Below the pieces are notes generated by a model. It was given only the letters and a program-made list of their open reading frames with translations. It was not told where the DNA came from and did no database searches. From Enterocloster hominis (ex Liu et al. 2021) (lineage in GTDB: Bacteria; Bacillota; Clostridia; Lachnospirales; Lachnospiraceae): a stretch of 64,000 bases of DNA. The stretch is from contig JACRTJ010000004.1 in the NCBI GenBank assembly GCA_014385265.1, positions 1-64,000 on the forward strand, written 5' to 3'. Below are positions 1 to 7,865 of this stretch, in pieces. Made by a program: the position numbers and the translations under genes. Numbering within the stretch: the stretch's first letter is position 1; the number at the start of each line of letters is the position of its first letter.

Positions 1-1130
1 ATTTGCTTTAGGTTGTGCTTTGCCGCCCAGCGGTCATAGCCCACGCCCTTGCCCTCGGCTCGCTTGGCTTCCCGGTCAACCATGCGCTGCAAGGTGTTGT
101 CTGCCGGGGTGGTTTTTGCAGCTTTTTCCCCTTGTAACGGCTTTTTAACTGCGGCAGGGTATTCGGGTATGGCTTTGGTCTGTTCGGCAGCTCTGTGGGC
201 GTTCTGCGTGAGCAGGGCAAGGACAGCAGCCTTGTCAAAATCGTCCCCCAGCTTTCGGGCTGTGATAGGCTTTGTCCTGTCCGGCGTGAGGTAGGAAAGC
301 CGCCCCCGGCTCTCCTTGACGGTCACACCCTCCCGCAGCAAAAGGGAAGAAAACTCGTCAAAGCTGCCAGCTTGGGAAAGTGCCTGCCGTATCGTCCGGC
401 GCAGCTTCGCCTTGTCCGTTTCAAACTTGGTGGGCTTGGTCGGCTGTCCGGCGGCTTCTCTGGCGGCGTTCTCTTTGTCAAGGGCAAGCTGCCCTTTCTT
501 TGCCGCCCAGTATTCCCGTTCGGTTATCCGTTCCTTGCTGCCGTTCAAGAGGTCGATTTGGTAAAGCCCCTCCCGGTGGCACATTTCCATGACTTCGCTC
601 TTGAAATATTCCATAGCGGCGTTGGTGCAGCGGTGCTTGCAGCCCTCCAGCGTGTCGGCTGGTCTGTCCATGTAGGGCAGAAGCGGGACTTCGTAAATCC
701 GCAGGGAGTTGATGACGATATGCACATGGATATTCCCGCTGTGGTTATGCCCGTCCGGGTGGGTGCAGATTAGGGCTTGGTGTCCGGGGAAATGCTCCTT
801 GCAGAACTGCTCGCCCAGCTCCTGCGCCCGGTCTACGGTCAAGCCGTTGTCTGTCCCGTCCCGTGGGTCAAAGCTGATGATATAGTGGTGGCTTTTCACA
901 TCTTCCCGTTTTTGGTTTTTCTCATAGCGGAGATTGGCTCGCATACAGGCAACAGCGAAATCCTCGCCCCCGCAGTTGAGGGAAGAAATGCGGTAATCCT
1001 CCCTCGGTATCAGCCGCCCGTTTTCATCAAGGGTGGCTTTCATGGTAAACTCGTCATGCTCAAATGTGAGATAGGCTTCCGCTGCGCCATAGTCGGCGTT
1101 TTTAGAGCTGATATGTTTGAATGTTGCCAA
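1..1130 (-). CDS. Relaxase/mobilization nuclease, 3' part outside window
   Basis: Conjugative relaxase that would nick one strand at oriT and pilot it into a recipient. The frame opens with a TTG codon and is still open at the left edge, so about 376 residues are visible and the C-terminus is missing. The metal-binding histidine motif of the MobA/VirD2-type fold (PF03432) lies at residues 124-141, with His128, His130, His135 and His137. Tyr14 is a good candidate for the nucleophile. The start is chosen because MATFKHISS is the typical beginning of this family and because the gene then overlaps mobC by 29 nt, as is usual for the pair. It belongs to the integrated element that ends beside rpsI. 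Confidence 0.88.
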   Translation of the reverse strand, partial: MATFKHISSKNADYGAAEAYLTFEHDEFTMKATLDENGRLIPREDYRISSLNCGGEDFAVACMRANLRYEKNQKREDVKSHHYIISFDPRDGTDNGLTVDRAQELGEQFCKEHFPGHQALICTHPDGHNHSGNIHVHIVINSLRIYEVPLLPYMDRPADTLEGCKHRCTNAAMEYFKSEVMEMCHREGLYQIDLLNGSKERITEREYWAAKKGQLALDKENAAREAAGQPTKPTKFETDKAKLRRTIRQALSQAGSFDEFSSLLLREGVTVKESRGRLSYLTPDRTKPITARKLGDDFDKAAVLALLTQNAHRAAEQTKAIPEYPAAVKKPLQGEKAAKTTPADNTLQRMVDREAKRAEGKGVGYDRWAAKHNLKQ

Positions 1131-1497
1131 CAGCGTCACCCACTTTCTGCAAGACTTCAAACTTTAGGGCAGCAAGGTCGGAAACCGCCGCCCGTACCTC
1201 CCCGGCAAGCTGCGGATAGGGACTGTGCCACTCGTTCAGCGTCCGGGCTATCTGGTTTAAGTTGCCGCCGATCCTCCCGTATTCGGCGGTCAGCTTCCCG
1301 ACAGCGGCAAGCAGCTCGTCATTGATGGGGGAAACGGTTATGATGGGGCGTATGGCTGCCCCGGTTATGGCTTGCCGGATAAACTCGGCTTGGCTCATGT
1401 GGTAAGCAGAAAGCCGCTGGGCAAACTCGGCGTATTCTTCCTCGGTCATGCGTGTTTTGACTACCCGGCTGCGGTGCGGCGTGTTGTATCGTTTCAT
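1102..1497 (-). CDS. mobC: MobC-like relaxosome accessory protein
   Basis: A 131-residue protein of the MobC/BfmC relaxosome family. Such proteins bind oriT and help the relaxase melt and nick DNA. The N-terminal 45 residues look like a ribbon-helix-helix module (VVKTRMTEEEYAEF, then SQAEFIRQAI). The rest contains the family's GGNLNQIARTLN stretch around residues 85-96. The start was placed at the ATG that follows a GGAGG ribosome-binding site; the upstream extension of the frame is not protein-like. The 3' end overlaps the relaxase start, which implies translational coupling. Confidence 0.85.
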   Translation of the reverse strand: MKRYNTPHRSRVVKTRMTEEEYAEFAQRLSAYHMSQAEFIRQAITGAAIRPIITVSPINDELLAAVGKLTAEYGRIGGNLNQIARTLNEWHSPYPQLAGEVRAAVSDLAALKFEVLQKVGDAVGNIQTYQL

Positions 1498-1634
1498 AGG
1501 TGGTTGACCTCCTTTCTGTGCGTGGTGTCCTCTCACTAATAGGAGAAAAACAGGGTGTGAAGCGGAACTGTTTTTGAAAAATCCGAAAAATATTTTGAGG
1601 GGTTTTTCAGCGGCGCAAGCCGCATAAGCAGGGT

Positions 1635-1715
1635 TTGGGGAAGGCACTCCCCAACAAGATTCCCGCAGGGGCAAAATGAGCGATAAGCGAATTTTGGCAC
1701 CTCGGTAGAATCTTG
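1635..1715. other. Candidate oriT with nested inverted repeats
   Basis: Two inverted repeats lie just upstream of mobC. The first is TTGGGGA/TCCCCAA around a 6 nt loop (1635-1654). The second is CAAGATTC/GAATCTTG (1655-1662 and 1708-1715), enclosing a further imperfect repeat GCAAAAT/ATTTTGGC. Nested inverted repeats in front of the mobC-relaxase pair are the usual form of oriT, so this is an inference from position and symmetry. No nic site can be assigned from the sequence alone. Confidence 0.45.
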
Positions 1716-2006
1716 CTCTAAGAAACTGCCGGCCTGCCGTTCACTTGCTACTGCCACTTTTTCAGAAAATCTATAACCAGCTTTTTTTATAAAAGGCTGC
1801 GGGCTGGCGTTTTTCCCTTACTCCCTACAAACCACAAAAGAGCAGAATGGACGGACTTTCCGGCAAGAACTTTTCCGGCGGCTCGGTCTTTCCCGACAAT
1901 AAGGCGTTTCGGAAGCTGCGTTTTGCCCGCTGTCTGAAAAAAATGGCAGCCTTTTTTGGTTTCACTGTCTAATACGGAACTTTTGGAAATTTGCCAAAAA
2001 TGGACG
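1716..2006. other. Non-coding stretch of the mobilization region
   Basis: No convincing gene was found on either strand. The GC content resembles the flanking element genes rather than the AT-rich cassette to the right. It may be leader DNA for mobC or the remains of a gene lost in a deletion. I see no clear promoter. Confidence 0.4.
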
Positions 2007-2043
2007 CAAAAAAAGCAGCAAATCTTTTTCGGATTTACTGCTT
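2007..2043 (-). terminator. Rho-independent terminator behind the lipoprotein gene
   Basis: A 12 bp stem (2013-2024 with 2032-2043, one G-U pair on the transcript) is followed, on the minus strand, by a run of seven T. It lies about 80 nt past the lipoprotein stop codon and marks the end of the AT-rich cassette. Confidence 0.75.
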
Positions 2044-2124
2044 CATGTGCCGCTGCGGTGCGGCGGGATGGATATTCAGTTGAAATAAAAGAGGATGGTG
2101 GTACTTTAGTCTATCGACTCTTTA

Positions 2125-2613
2125 CTAACTATTAGGTAATCTTGAAAGATTTTCCTTGAATTTATCTAAAGAATGTTCATTGTTTCCCGCAAAAATAAGT
2201 GGAATTGTATATTCATATGATATGCCATTTTCATAGTCCGATAATTGTATTTTTATAGTATCATCCCTCTCATCTTTAGGTGCTATATATATGAATGAAT
2301 TTTTATTTATATCAGATATTTTCCCTTTTTCAGAAGAAACAGTATAACCCCAGTCTGTTAAATTTGTCTTTATTGTAACTTCTGTTTCTGTTTCTTTTCT
2401 AGTCTGCAATGCTGTTTTATCGATTTGGATATCAAAAGGAGTCGAACCTAACAATTCACTGTTTATATTTACAAGTTCTTCTCCATTTGTTTTAGAAATA
2501 TTAGATTCATCTTCATAATTTTGTTGAGATTCATCTTTTGGTGTTTCTCTGTTACATCCTAATAAAAAGCATAAAATAATTAGTACTAATACAGAAAGTT
2601 GTTTTTTTTGCAT
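2125..2613 (-). CDS. Putative secreted lipoprotein, function unknown
   Basis: A 162-residue protein with a short basic N-terminus, a hydrophobic segment and a lipobox LLGC at residues 17-20, so it should be lipid-anchored on Cys20. An acidic, Asn/Ser-rich linker follows. The C-terminal half (about residues 55-145) alternates hydrophobic and polar residues like a small beta-sandwich. I do not recognise a family. The coding sequence is strikingly AT-rich compared with the element genes on both sides, which suggests recent acquisition as cargo. It shares the cassette with the next gene upstream; a hairpin separates the two. Confidence 0.7.
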   Translation of the reverse strand: MQKKQLSVLVLIILCFLLGCNRETPKDESQQNYEDESNISKTNGEELVNINSELLGSTPFDIQIDKTALQTRKETETEVTIKTNLTDWGYTVSSEKGKISDINKNSFIYIAPKDERDDTIKIQLSDYENGISYEYTIPLIFAGNNEHSLDKFKENLSRLPNS

Positions 2614-2637
2614 TTATTTCTCCTTTCATATTATCAA

Positions 2638-2690
2638 AGAAAGCACTGAGAGTACTTTCAAGAAATTTTGAAATATTCTCAATGCTTTCT
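2638..2690. other. Stem-loop between two cargo genes
   Basis: AGAAAGCACTGAGA (2638-2651) pairs with TCTCAATGCTTTCT (2677-2690) apart from one wobble. The T-rich tail is better on the plus strand than on the minus strand. It may be a partial terminator or an mRNA-stability hairpin between the CxxC protein and the lipoprotein. Confidence 0.5.
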
Positions 2691-2727
2691 ATTTTTTGAT
2701 TATAAACTTGCCGGTAATGATACTATG

Positions 2728-3033
2728 TTAATTTATCTCTTTCGCGTAACCTTTGTTGCAATATACACATGCACCATTCACCCATTTGTGAGACATTTCA
2801 ATCGTCTCAACTTCATAAATGCTTACTTCTCCACAAATTAAACATTGTTTGTAATTATATACATGACGTGTCGCACATTTATCCCAGTCATCATATATAC
2901 CAGGCATTTCATCTTCATATCCATAGTACTGGGGAGAACCCCAACTATGAGTATGAGCGGCAAATACAGTCATTGGAGCAGCTACAATTCCAGCTACTAC
3001 TGAAAGTGCTAAAATAGATTTTCTTAAATTCAT
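2728..3033 (-). CDS. Small secreted protein with CxxC pairs
   Basis: A 101-residue precursor with a clear Sec signal peptide: Lys/Arg near the start, a hydrophobic core, and a probable cleavage after AFA or AAH near residue 26. The mature part has CLIC around residues 64-67 and CVYC around residues 89-92 plus several His residues, including an H-x-W-x-x-G-x-C arrangement. This resembles small secreted zinc-ribbon-like domains. I do not recognise a named family. The gene is AT-rich, has its own strong promoter and is probably the first gene of the cargo cassette. No transporter or immunity partner is visible, so a bacteriocin role is not supported. Confidence 0.7.
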   Translation of the reverse strand: MNLRKSILALSVVAGIVAAPMTVFAAHTHSWGSPQYYGYEDEMPGIYDDWDKCATRHVYNYKQCLICGEVSIYEVETIEMSHKWVNGACVYCNKGYAKEIN

Positions 3034-3080
3034 AAGTTCCTCCCTTTCCTTAAAAATACATAGCTCTTTGTTACATTGTC

Positions 3081-3109
3081 ATTTTAACATAATAATTGGT
3101 AAAATGCAA
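3081..3109 (-). promoter_or_regulatory. Sigma-A-type promoter of the AT-rich cassette
   Basis: TTGCAT (3104-3109) and TAAAAT (3081-3086) are separated by 17 nt on the minus strand, about 50 nt upstream of the small secreted protein. The cassette can therefore be expressed independently of the element's transfer operon. Confidence 0.75.
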
Positions 3110-3196
3110 TAATTTATTTTCTATTTACGAGAAAATACTGTGCATATTATCTTATTTAGGAATAGTTAAGGCGGCTACCTAAATCTTTTTATTACT

Positions 3197-3337
3197 TTAC
3201 CGCACATGAGCATTGGCGCCGGGGTTGTCGTTGCCGTAACCTTCCAGCAGGTTGATAACGCCCCAGATACCGAGACCGGCACCGAGCGCGATAACGAGGG
3301 TCTGAAGAACGGTGATTGCCTGTTCAAAAAATGCCAT
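3197..3337 (-). pseudogene. Truncated Maff2-family membrane protein
   Basis: Only 46 residues remain, beginning MAFFEQAITVLQTLVIALGAG. This N-terminal half matches the small Maff2 membrane protein that normally follows virD4 in Tn1549-like elements. In intact copies (recalled, not aligned) the frame continues past the NDNPGA motif with about 20-30 more residues including a second hydrophobic segment. Here it diverges after NPGANA and stops at once. The change coincides with the edge of the AT-rich cassette, so the gene looks cut by the event that removed the downstream transfer genes. Too short for most gene finders. Confidence 0.75.
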
Positions 3338-3398
3338 ATAGTTTGTTAGCCGGAATCTGATTAAAAAATAGGTTTGTCATGTTTCATAGGCATACAAA

Positions 3399-3444
3399 AG
3401 CCGGAACAATCTGCCGCCCGGTTTCCGGGGGCATGATTCCGGCT
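3399..3444 (-). terminator. Stem-loop between virD4 and maff2
   Basis: Outer arms AGCCGGAA/TTCCGGCT enclose an inner CCCGG/CCGGG hairpin, and the minus-strand transcript continues with TTTTG. It probably attenuates transcription leaving virD4. The 220 bp gap around it holds no recognisable gene. Confidence 0.55.
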
Positions 3445-3556
3445 GTCCTCCTTTTTCATTATTTTTTCTCGCGATTGTCCGCTTTGTACGCCAATGGCCC
3501 ATAGAGGGCAGGTGCGGCGAATAGATAAGATCACTCCCTTCTAAAGCGGAACGAAA

Positions 3557-5386
3557 TTAAGCGCCCTTTGTGTCTACTTCATATACATCGCAGACCTCAT
3601 TGGGCTTGAGTTTCAGCCTTGCAGACAAGAATGCTTCAATGTCAAAAGCGTTCTTATCATCCGCGTCGGCAGTGTACTTGAAATTGGGGTGCTTGGTGAT
3701 GTCGTACTTATCCGAAAGGAAAGGACGCACACCGCGCAGCTGGAGGATACACTTGCCTCCATCCATAACAGCAAGCTCATCCTGGCTCATCAGCTCTTTC
3801 CCCAATTTTTGATAGTTGAGTGAATGGGAGGTTTCCCTCCCACGGCTCTCTCCGGTGTTGTAGGTGTCGATGGTTTCCTTGCCCAGCACGGCAGCCAGCT
3901 CTTTGAGGGTAGTCGGCTCTTTACCGCCCAGGAAGATGGATGTATCCATGTTACCGATGATGGTATCTGCGTTATCCTTATAGATCGCCTTGAGCTGACT
4001 CTGTGCCTGCAACACCAGACAGGCAGAGATTTCACGGCTTCGGATGGTGGCCACCAGCTTTTCCAGTTTCGGAATCTGCCCGATGTTAGCACACTCATCA
4101 ATCAAACAGCGCACATGAACCGGAAGCCTGCCGCCATACACATCGTCGGCTTTTTCGCAGAGCAGATTGAAAAGCTGGGTATAACACATGGAGATCAGGA
4201 AGTTAAAGCTGTCATCCGTATCACTCATAATGAGGAACAGAGCAGTTTTTCTGTCTCCCAGAGTATCCAGCTCCAGCTCATCATAAGCCGTGACCTCACG
4301 CAACTCTGCAATGTCGAACACGGCAAGGCGAGCGCCGCAGGAAATCAAAATCGACTTGGCTGTTTTTCCGGCGGCCAGCTTATATTTCTTATACTGGCGC
4401 ACCGCAAAGTGGTTTGGCTTCTCGGCTTCCAGTGCATCAAACATCAGGTCTACGGGGTTTTTGAACTCCTCGTCATCCTCACGGACTTCCATGGCGTTGA
4501 TGAACTCAATGAGGGTGGAGAAGTTTTGTTCCTCCACCGGAGCCTCATAATGGATATAGCCAATAAGCGCGCAGTACAACAAGGTTTCTGCTTTTACCCA
4601 GAAATCGTCTCCGGCCTTGCCTTCGCCTTTGGTATTGGCGATCAGCGTTGTTACCAGCTTCAAGATGTCCTTTTCGCTATGGATATAGGCGAAAGGGTTA
4701 TAGTGCATGGACTTCTTGAAGTTGATGGTATTTAGGACCTTGATTCGGTACGGCTCATAAATGACCTTGCCGTGCTTATCCTTCATGGGCTTTCCGTCCT
4801 TCCCCAGCTTGGGTGCGCCCCTTTGGAGCATTTTCCCGCACTCCACCAAAATGGTTCCCTTCGGGTCAGTCACGACGTAGCTGCTGTGCATCTGCATCAG
4901 ATTCGGTTTGAGCCAGAAGCGGGTCTTACCGGAACCGGAGCCGCCGATCACCAGCACATTTTTGTTTCTGGCGGTCTTTGGGTCCTTGGGGCGGCTGTTC
5001 ATTGTCAGGCTCTCCGTTTTCGTCAGAATCACATTGTTCTGGAATACCGGGTCGATGTAGGGTGCAATGTCCTCATGGGTTCCCCACCGGGCGGAACCGT
5101 ATTCAATGCCGTGCCTGTACTTCTTGGCGTTCTTGCTTTTCAGGTACACAGCCAGCCGCAGGCCGCCGCCGCAGCACAGGCCCACCAGCAGGTCCAGCGG
5201 GTGCAGGCTGGGCCACCAGCTGGTCAGCGCCATCGGCAGCGTGGAGAAGAACGAGAGCATTTTTGCCGAAGCGTCCGCACCCACGGCCATCCGCCACGCT
5301 TCACCGAAGTTGGTGGAGAAAAGCCCCATCAGGATATACGGCAGGTTCAGCAAAATGAGCTTTTTGATGTTCAGCTGCTTTTTCAT
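3557..5386 (-). CDS. VirD4/TraG-type conjugal coupling ATPase
   Basis: A 609-residue type IV coupling protein, a membrane-anchored hexameric ATPase that hands the relaxase-DNA complex to the secretion channel. Two N-terminal hydrophobic segments (about 10-25 and 45-80) are followed by Walker A GGSGSGKT at residues 148-155 and a Walker B-like CLIDECANI near residue 400. The length and both motifs look intact. It overlaps pcfB by 4 nt (ATGA). The channel genes it should serve (VirB4, VirB6) are not present downstream, so in this copy it could act only with a channel supplied elsewhere. Confidence 0.93.
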   Translation of the reverse strand: MKKQLNIKKLILLNLPYILMGLFSTNFGEAWRMAVGADASAKMLSFFSTLPMALTSWWPSLHPLDLLVGLCCGGGLRLAVYLKSKNAKKYRHGIEYGSARWGTHEDIAPYIDPVFQNNVILTKTESLTMNSRPKDPKTARNKNVLVIGGSGSGKTRFWLKPNLMQMHSSYVVTDPKGTILVECGKMLQRGAPKLGKDGKPMKDKHGKVIYEPYRIKVLNTINFKKSMHYNPFAYIHSEKDILKLVTTLIANTKGEGKAGDDFWVKAETLLYCALIGYIHYEAPVEEQNFSTLIEFINAMEVREDDEEFKNPVDLMFDALEAEKPNHFAVRQYKKYKLAAGKTAKSILISCGARLAVFDIAELREVTAYDELELDTLGDRKTALFLIMSDTDDSFNFLISMCYTQLFNLLCEKADDVYGGRLPVHVRCLIDECANIGQIPKLEKLVATIRSREISACLVLQAQSQLKAIYKDNADTIIGNMDTSIFLGGKEPTTLKELAAVLGKETIDTYNTGESRGRETSHSLNYQKLGKELMSQDELAVMDGGKCILQLRGVRPFLSDKYDITKHPNFKYTADADDKNAFDIEAFLSARLKLKPNEVCDVYEVDTKGA

Positions 5387-5883
5387 CGTTCCAGCTCCTT
5401 CCGCTTGTTCCGGTCCACGACGGCGTGTTTCACCAGCTCTTTGAACTGGCTCAACTTTGCCAACACAGACGGACGCTCGGATTTCTCCGCCTTCCTGACC
5501 TTTTTCCCGGTGTACTCGGTAAAAGCAGCGGTCAGGGCATCCGCGTCCCGACCCTTGAAAAAGATCAGGTACTTGGGTGGGGAGCTGCTGCGGTCCTTCT
5601 TCACCGCATAGTCCACGCCGTATTTCCGCGCGATCTTCTCAAACTCCTTGATGGAGGGGTCGGTGATCTCGATGTTGGAAACCCCTTGGTTCTGACCAAT
5701 CAGCTGTTTCACCGTCTGCTTGCCCTGGGGCTTCACAGGCGCGTCACGGCTTCTCTGTTTTTGCAGCTTCTTTTCCTTGCGGTGGGCAAGGTACTTGGTG
5801 ATGGCGGCTTTCATCAACCGCCCGGTAAACTTTGTTCCGCTGACTACCAGCGTCAAAGTCCTGTTTTCCACTTCCTCCTGCAT
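5383..5883 (-). CDS. PcfB-like conjugation protein (DUF3801)
   Basis: A 166-residue protein of the PcfB/DUF3801 family. Family members are found next to coupling proteins and help dock the relaxosome on VirD4 in the enterococcal pCF10 system. The conserved core includes VSGTKFTGRLMKAAITKYLA near residues 14-33 and a C-terminal ADALTAAFTEYTGKKV stretch. The tail is rich in Lys/Arg, in keeping with DNA or protein contacts. The stop overlaps the virD4 start, so the two are translationally coupled. Confidence 0.82.
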   Translation of the reverse strand: MQEEVENRTLTLVVSGTKFTGRLMKAAITKYLAHRKEKKLQKQRSRDAPVKPQGKQTVKQLIGQNQGVSNIEITDPSIKEFEKIARKYGVDYAVKKDRSSSPPKYLIFFKGRDADALTAAFTEYTGKKVRKAEKSERPSVLAKLSQFKELVKHAVVDRNKRKELER

Positions 5884-5930
5884 AGGTCATCGCCTCCTTT
5901 CCACGGATTTTGCAGGGGTGGCGCTTGATA

Positions 5931-5972
5931 CTAAGGCGGGACCACCAGCCGCCGCAGCAGGTATTTCAGCAT
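5931..5972 (-). CDS. Possible 13-residue peptide ORF
   Basis: ATG, 12 codons and a TAG preceded by GGAG at good spacing give MLKYLLRRLVVPP, a short basic amphipathic peptide. It fills the gap between the DUF5720-like gene and pcfB. It may only couple translation or may be chance; no family is known to me. Confidence 0.3.
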   Translation of the reverse strand: MLKYLLRRLVVPP

Positions 5973-5984
5973 GGCAGGCTCCTT

Positions 5985-6296
5985 TCAGCGCAGCTGGTCG
6001 GAGCGTTCATAGTACAGATGGCCCTGGCGCACTTTGGCATGGCTGAGAATCTTGATGTGGCCCTTTTCCTGGTTCTCCAGGCTTTTCTGGTATCCGGCCT
6101 CCGTCAGAAACAGGCGGGTTCGTTCACCTTTCCAGCCCACCGGGGAATCGTCGGTCAGCACATCGAAGATAATCATGTGCCGGGTGTCCTCGGCAAACCG
6201 CTCCAAATCCATGTATTCATGGCCGTGGTAGTTCTGCGCCCCGGCTTTGAGGCGCATTTCCTCCATCAGCTGGCCCACGGTCTTACGCTCAGGCAT
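5985..6296 (-). CDS. DUF5720-like element protein (copy 1)
   Basis: A 103-residue soluble protein of unknown function that is common in Tn1549-like elements. The DUF5720 name is from memory. The core runs from GHEYMDLERFAEDTRHMI to RTRLFLTEAGY and KGHIKILSHAKV. The same order of residues recurs in the second copy upstream of repA, so the two are paralogues. It overlaps the next upstream gene by 8 nt. No catalytic motif is evident. Confidence 0.7.
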   Translation of the reverse strand: MPERKTVGQLMEEMRLKAGAQNYHGHEYMDLERFAEDTRHMIIFDVLTDDSPVGWKGERTRLFLTEAGYQKSLENQEKGHIKILSHAKVRQGHLYYERSDQLR

Positions 6297-6651
6297 GGCG
6301 TGCGCCTCCTTTCCCGCGTCCCTGGCCCTTCACGGCCAGGATACCGTCCAGGGTGGTGGCGGTGATCCGCAGGCGCTCGGCGGTGGCAATGTCATTCTTC
6401 ACGGTCTCGTCGATGCCGTGGCCGCAGACCACCAGCACATGGGACCGGCGCAGGTAGTCCCGCGCCATATCCAGCCCGTCCTTGTGTTCCTGGGGAATCT
6501 CGTCTTTGAGGAAGGTAGGCAGGAACAGCACCGGGCAGATGGGCGAATACCCGGCATCGTACACCTGACGGCAGTAGGCCGCAGCGTTCTCGGCGTTCTC
6601 ATACTGGCTGTTGCTCCAGGGAGCCGTAATGTAGGCAAGAGGTCGTTTCAT
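6289..6651 (-). CDS. DUF4406/nucleoside deoxyribosyltransferase-like protein
   Basis: A 120-residue protein that starts MKRPLAYITAPWS and contains DMARDYLRRSHVLVVCG around residues 61-77. This layout resembles the nucleoside 2-deoxyribosyltransferase-like folds (DUF4406/DUF7768) often carried on conjugative elements. A role in nucleotide handling is only a family-level guess. It is followed by the DUF5720-like gene with overlapping reading frames and is preceded by the replication gene. Confidence 0.65.
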   Translation of the reverse strand: MKRPLAYITAPWSNSQYENAENAAAYCRQVYDAGYSPICPVLFLPTFLKDEIPQEHKDGLDMARDYLRRSHVLVVCGHGIDETVKNDIATAERLRITATTLDGILAVKGQGRGKGGARHA

Positions 6652-6699
6652 GGCAAAATCCTTTCTCCCGGTGTTTTCGGGCAGCAGAAAAGCGGCTGT

Positions 6700-7578
6700 T
6701 TACCAGCCGCCTGCGTACATATCGTGGTTAACTTGTGCGGTGTAGTGGTTGCTGATCGTGGTCGGCGCATTAAACATCACCGCAAGCAGATACTGCTTCA
6801 TGTTGCGGATTTCGGTGGTATTGTTCCGCAGGCATTCCATGACAAACTCGATGTGGGAGCAATCCAGCTTCAAAAAACGGGAGCGGACCACCTCATGGGG
6901 GAAGTCGCTGCCAGCGATCCGGGTGGTTTTCCGCTTGGCGCAGACGGTCTCCACCATCAGCTCCACAATCTCGTCCAGGTCCTCCCGGTAGGTGGTAAAC
7001 TCCCGGCACAGGTGGTCATACTCGATGTTCTCCAGAATCAAATCCCGATAACTTTCCATCTCTGAGACAGACATCGCATCCCTTCCTTTCCGTTCCGGCA
7101 GCTGTGCTGCCGCTGCCTCCCGGAAGGGAATAGAATCGGTACTTGATCCATAAGTAATTGTTTTTTCTGTATTTGATTTCTCTATATTTAATTCTGCGGG
7201 CTTTTCCGTATCCGGTTTTACCATATCCGGGTTTTCCGTATCTGGTGAAGCCGTATCCGGCTGGGGCGTATCCGGGATCTTCGGCTGTGGTTGCTCGTAG
7301 ATAACATACTCGGTATCGCTGATCCGACCCTGCCGGTCTCGCAGCTGATGGCGGACAATGTACCCGGCAGTTTCCAGCTCCCGCAGCGCGCCGCCGATAG
7401 CGTCCACGCCCTCTTTGCAGATGGCGGCAAGCCCTCTGGTGGTATAGTTCCAGTCCTCCGGTAAGGACAGCATCATGGAAAGCAGCCCCTTGGCTTTCAG
7501 GGACAGTTTCCCGTTGCGTAAATGGTGATTGCTCATCACGGTATAATCTCTGGTTCGTTCAATGCGAAATACGGCCAT
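6700..7578 (-). CDS. RepA-like replication initiator with DUF6017 tail
   Basis: A 292-residue protein. The N-terminal winged-helix domain (about residues 10-95, including NHHLRNGKLSLKAKGLLSMM) is that of the RepA_N-type initiators of Firmicutes plasmids and conjugative elements. A low-complexity linker of Pro-Asp-Thr repeats spans roughly residues 100-130. The C-terminal part (about 175-285) looks like DUF6017. The start chosen is MAVFRIERT; a longer upstream option adds only six residues. It sits between parB and the pcfB-virD4 genes, which suggests that the excised circle replicates and is partitioned. Confidence 0.82.
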   Translation of the reverse strand: MAVFRIERTRDYTVMSNHHLRNGKLSLKAKGLLSMMLSLPEDWNYTTRGLAAICKEGVDAIGGALRELETAGYIVRHQLRDRQGRISDTEYVIYEQPQPKIPDTPQPDTASPDTENPDMVKPDTEKPAELNIEKSNTEKTITYGSSTDSIPFREAAAAQLPERKGRDAMSVSEMESYRDLILENIEYDHLCREFTTYREDLDEIVELMVETVCAKRKTTRIAGSDFPHEVVRSRFLKLDCSHIEFVMECLRNNTTEIRNMKQYLLAVMFNAPTTISNHYTAQVNHDMYAGGW

Positions 7579-7647
7579 TGACCTCACTCCTTCCAAATTT
7601 CTCAGGGTATGAAAAAAGCCACAATCCTGTAAAAAGAATTGTGGCAG

Positions 7648-7833
7648 TCAGCTGTTTTGTTCACTTTTTCTGCGCCGGTAGGGGCGCTTGGGAATGGGCG
7701 GTCTGTCCAACAGGTCATTTCCCTGAGAGAATGGCAGAGTTTGCAGAACACGGTCAATCTCTATAAATTCCATACCATGCTGGGAATGACAATCCTCCCG
7801 GATTGCTTCCCGGATTTCCTTTACAGTACACAT
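7648..7833 (-). CDS. Small hypothetical protein
   Basis: A 61-residue ORF with an AAAGGA ribosome-binding site and a basic C-terminus (IPKRPYRRRKSEQ). It lies in the gap between the second DUF5720-like gene and repA, in the same direction. No family recognised. Position and ribosome-binding site support it modestly. Confidence 0.5.
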   Translation of the reverse strand: MCTVKEIREAIREDCHSQHGMEFIEIDRVLQTLPFSQGNDLLDRPPIPKRPYRRRKSEQNS

Positions 7834-7865
7834 TTCAATCCTTTCCTTTCGCAGTAATGATTTGT

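Noticed and set aside
195-1325. Long plus-strand frames across the relaxase and mobC
   Set aside because: They are antisense shadows; the minus strand encodes a relaxase with the full histidine motif.
1536-1757. A 73-codon minus-strand frame upstream of mobC
   Set aside because: It covers the nested inverted repeats of the candidate oriT and lacks a ribosome-binding site; non-coding function is more likely.
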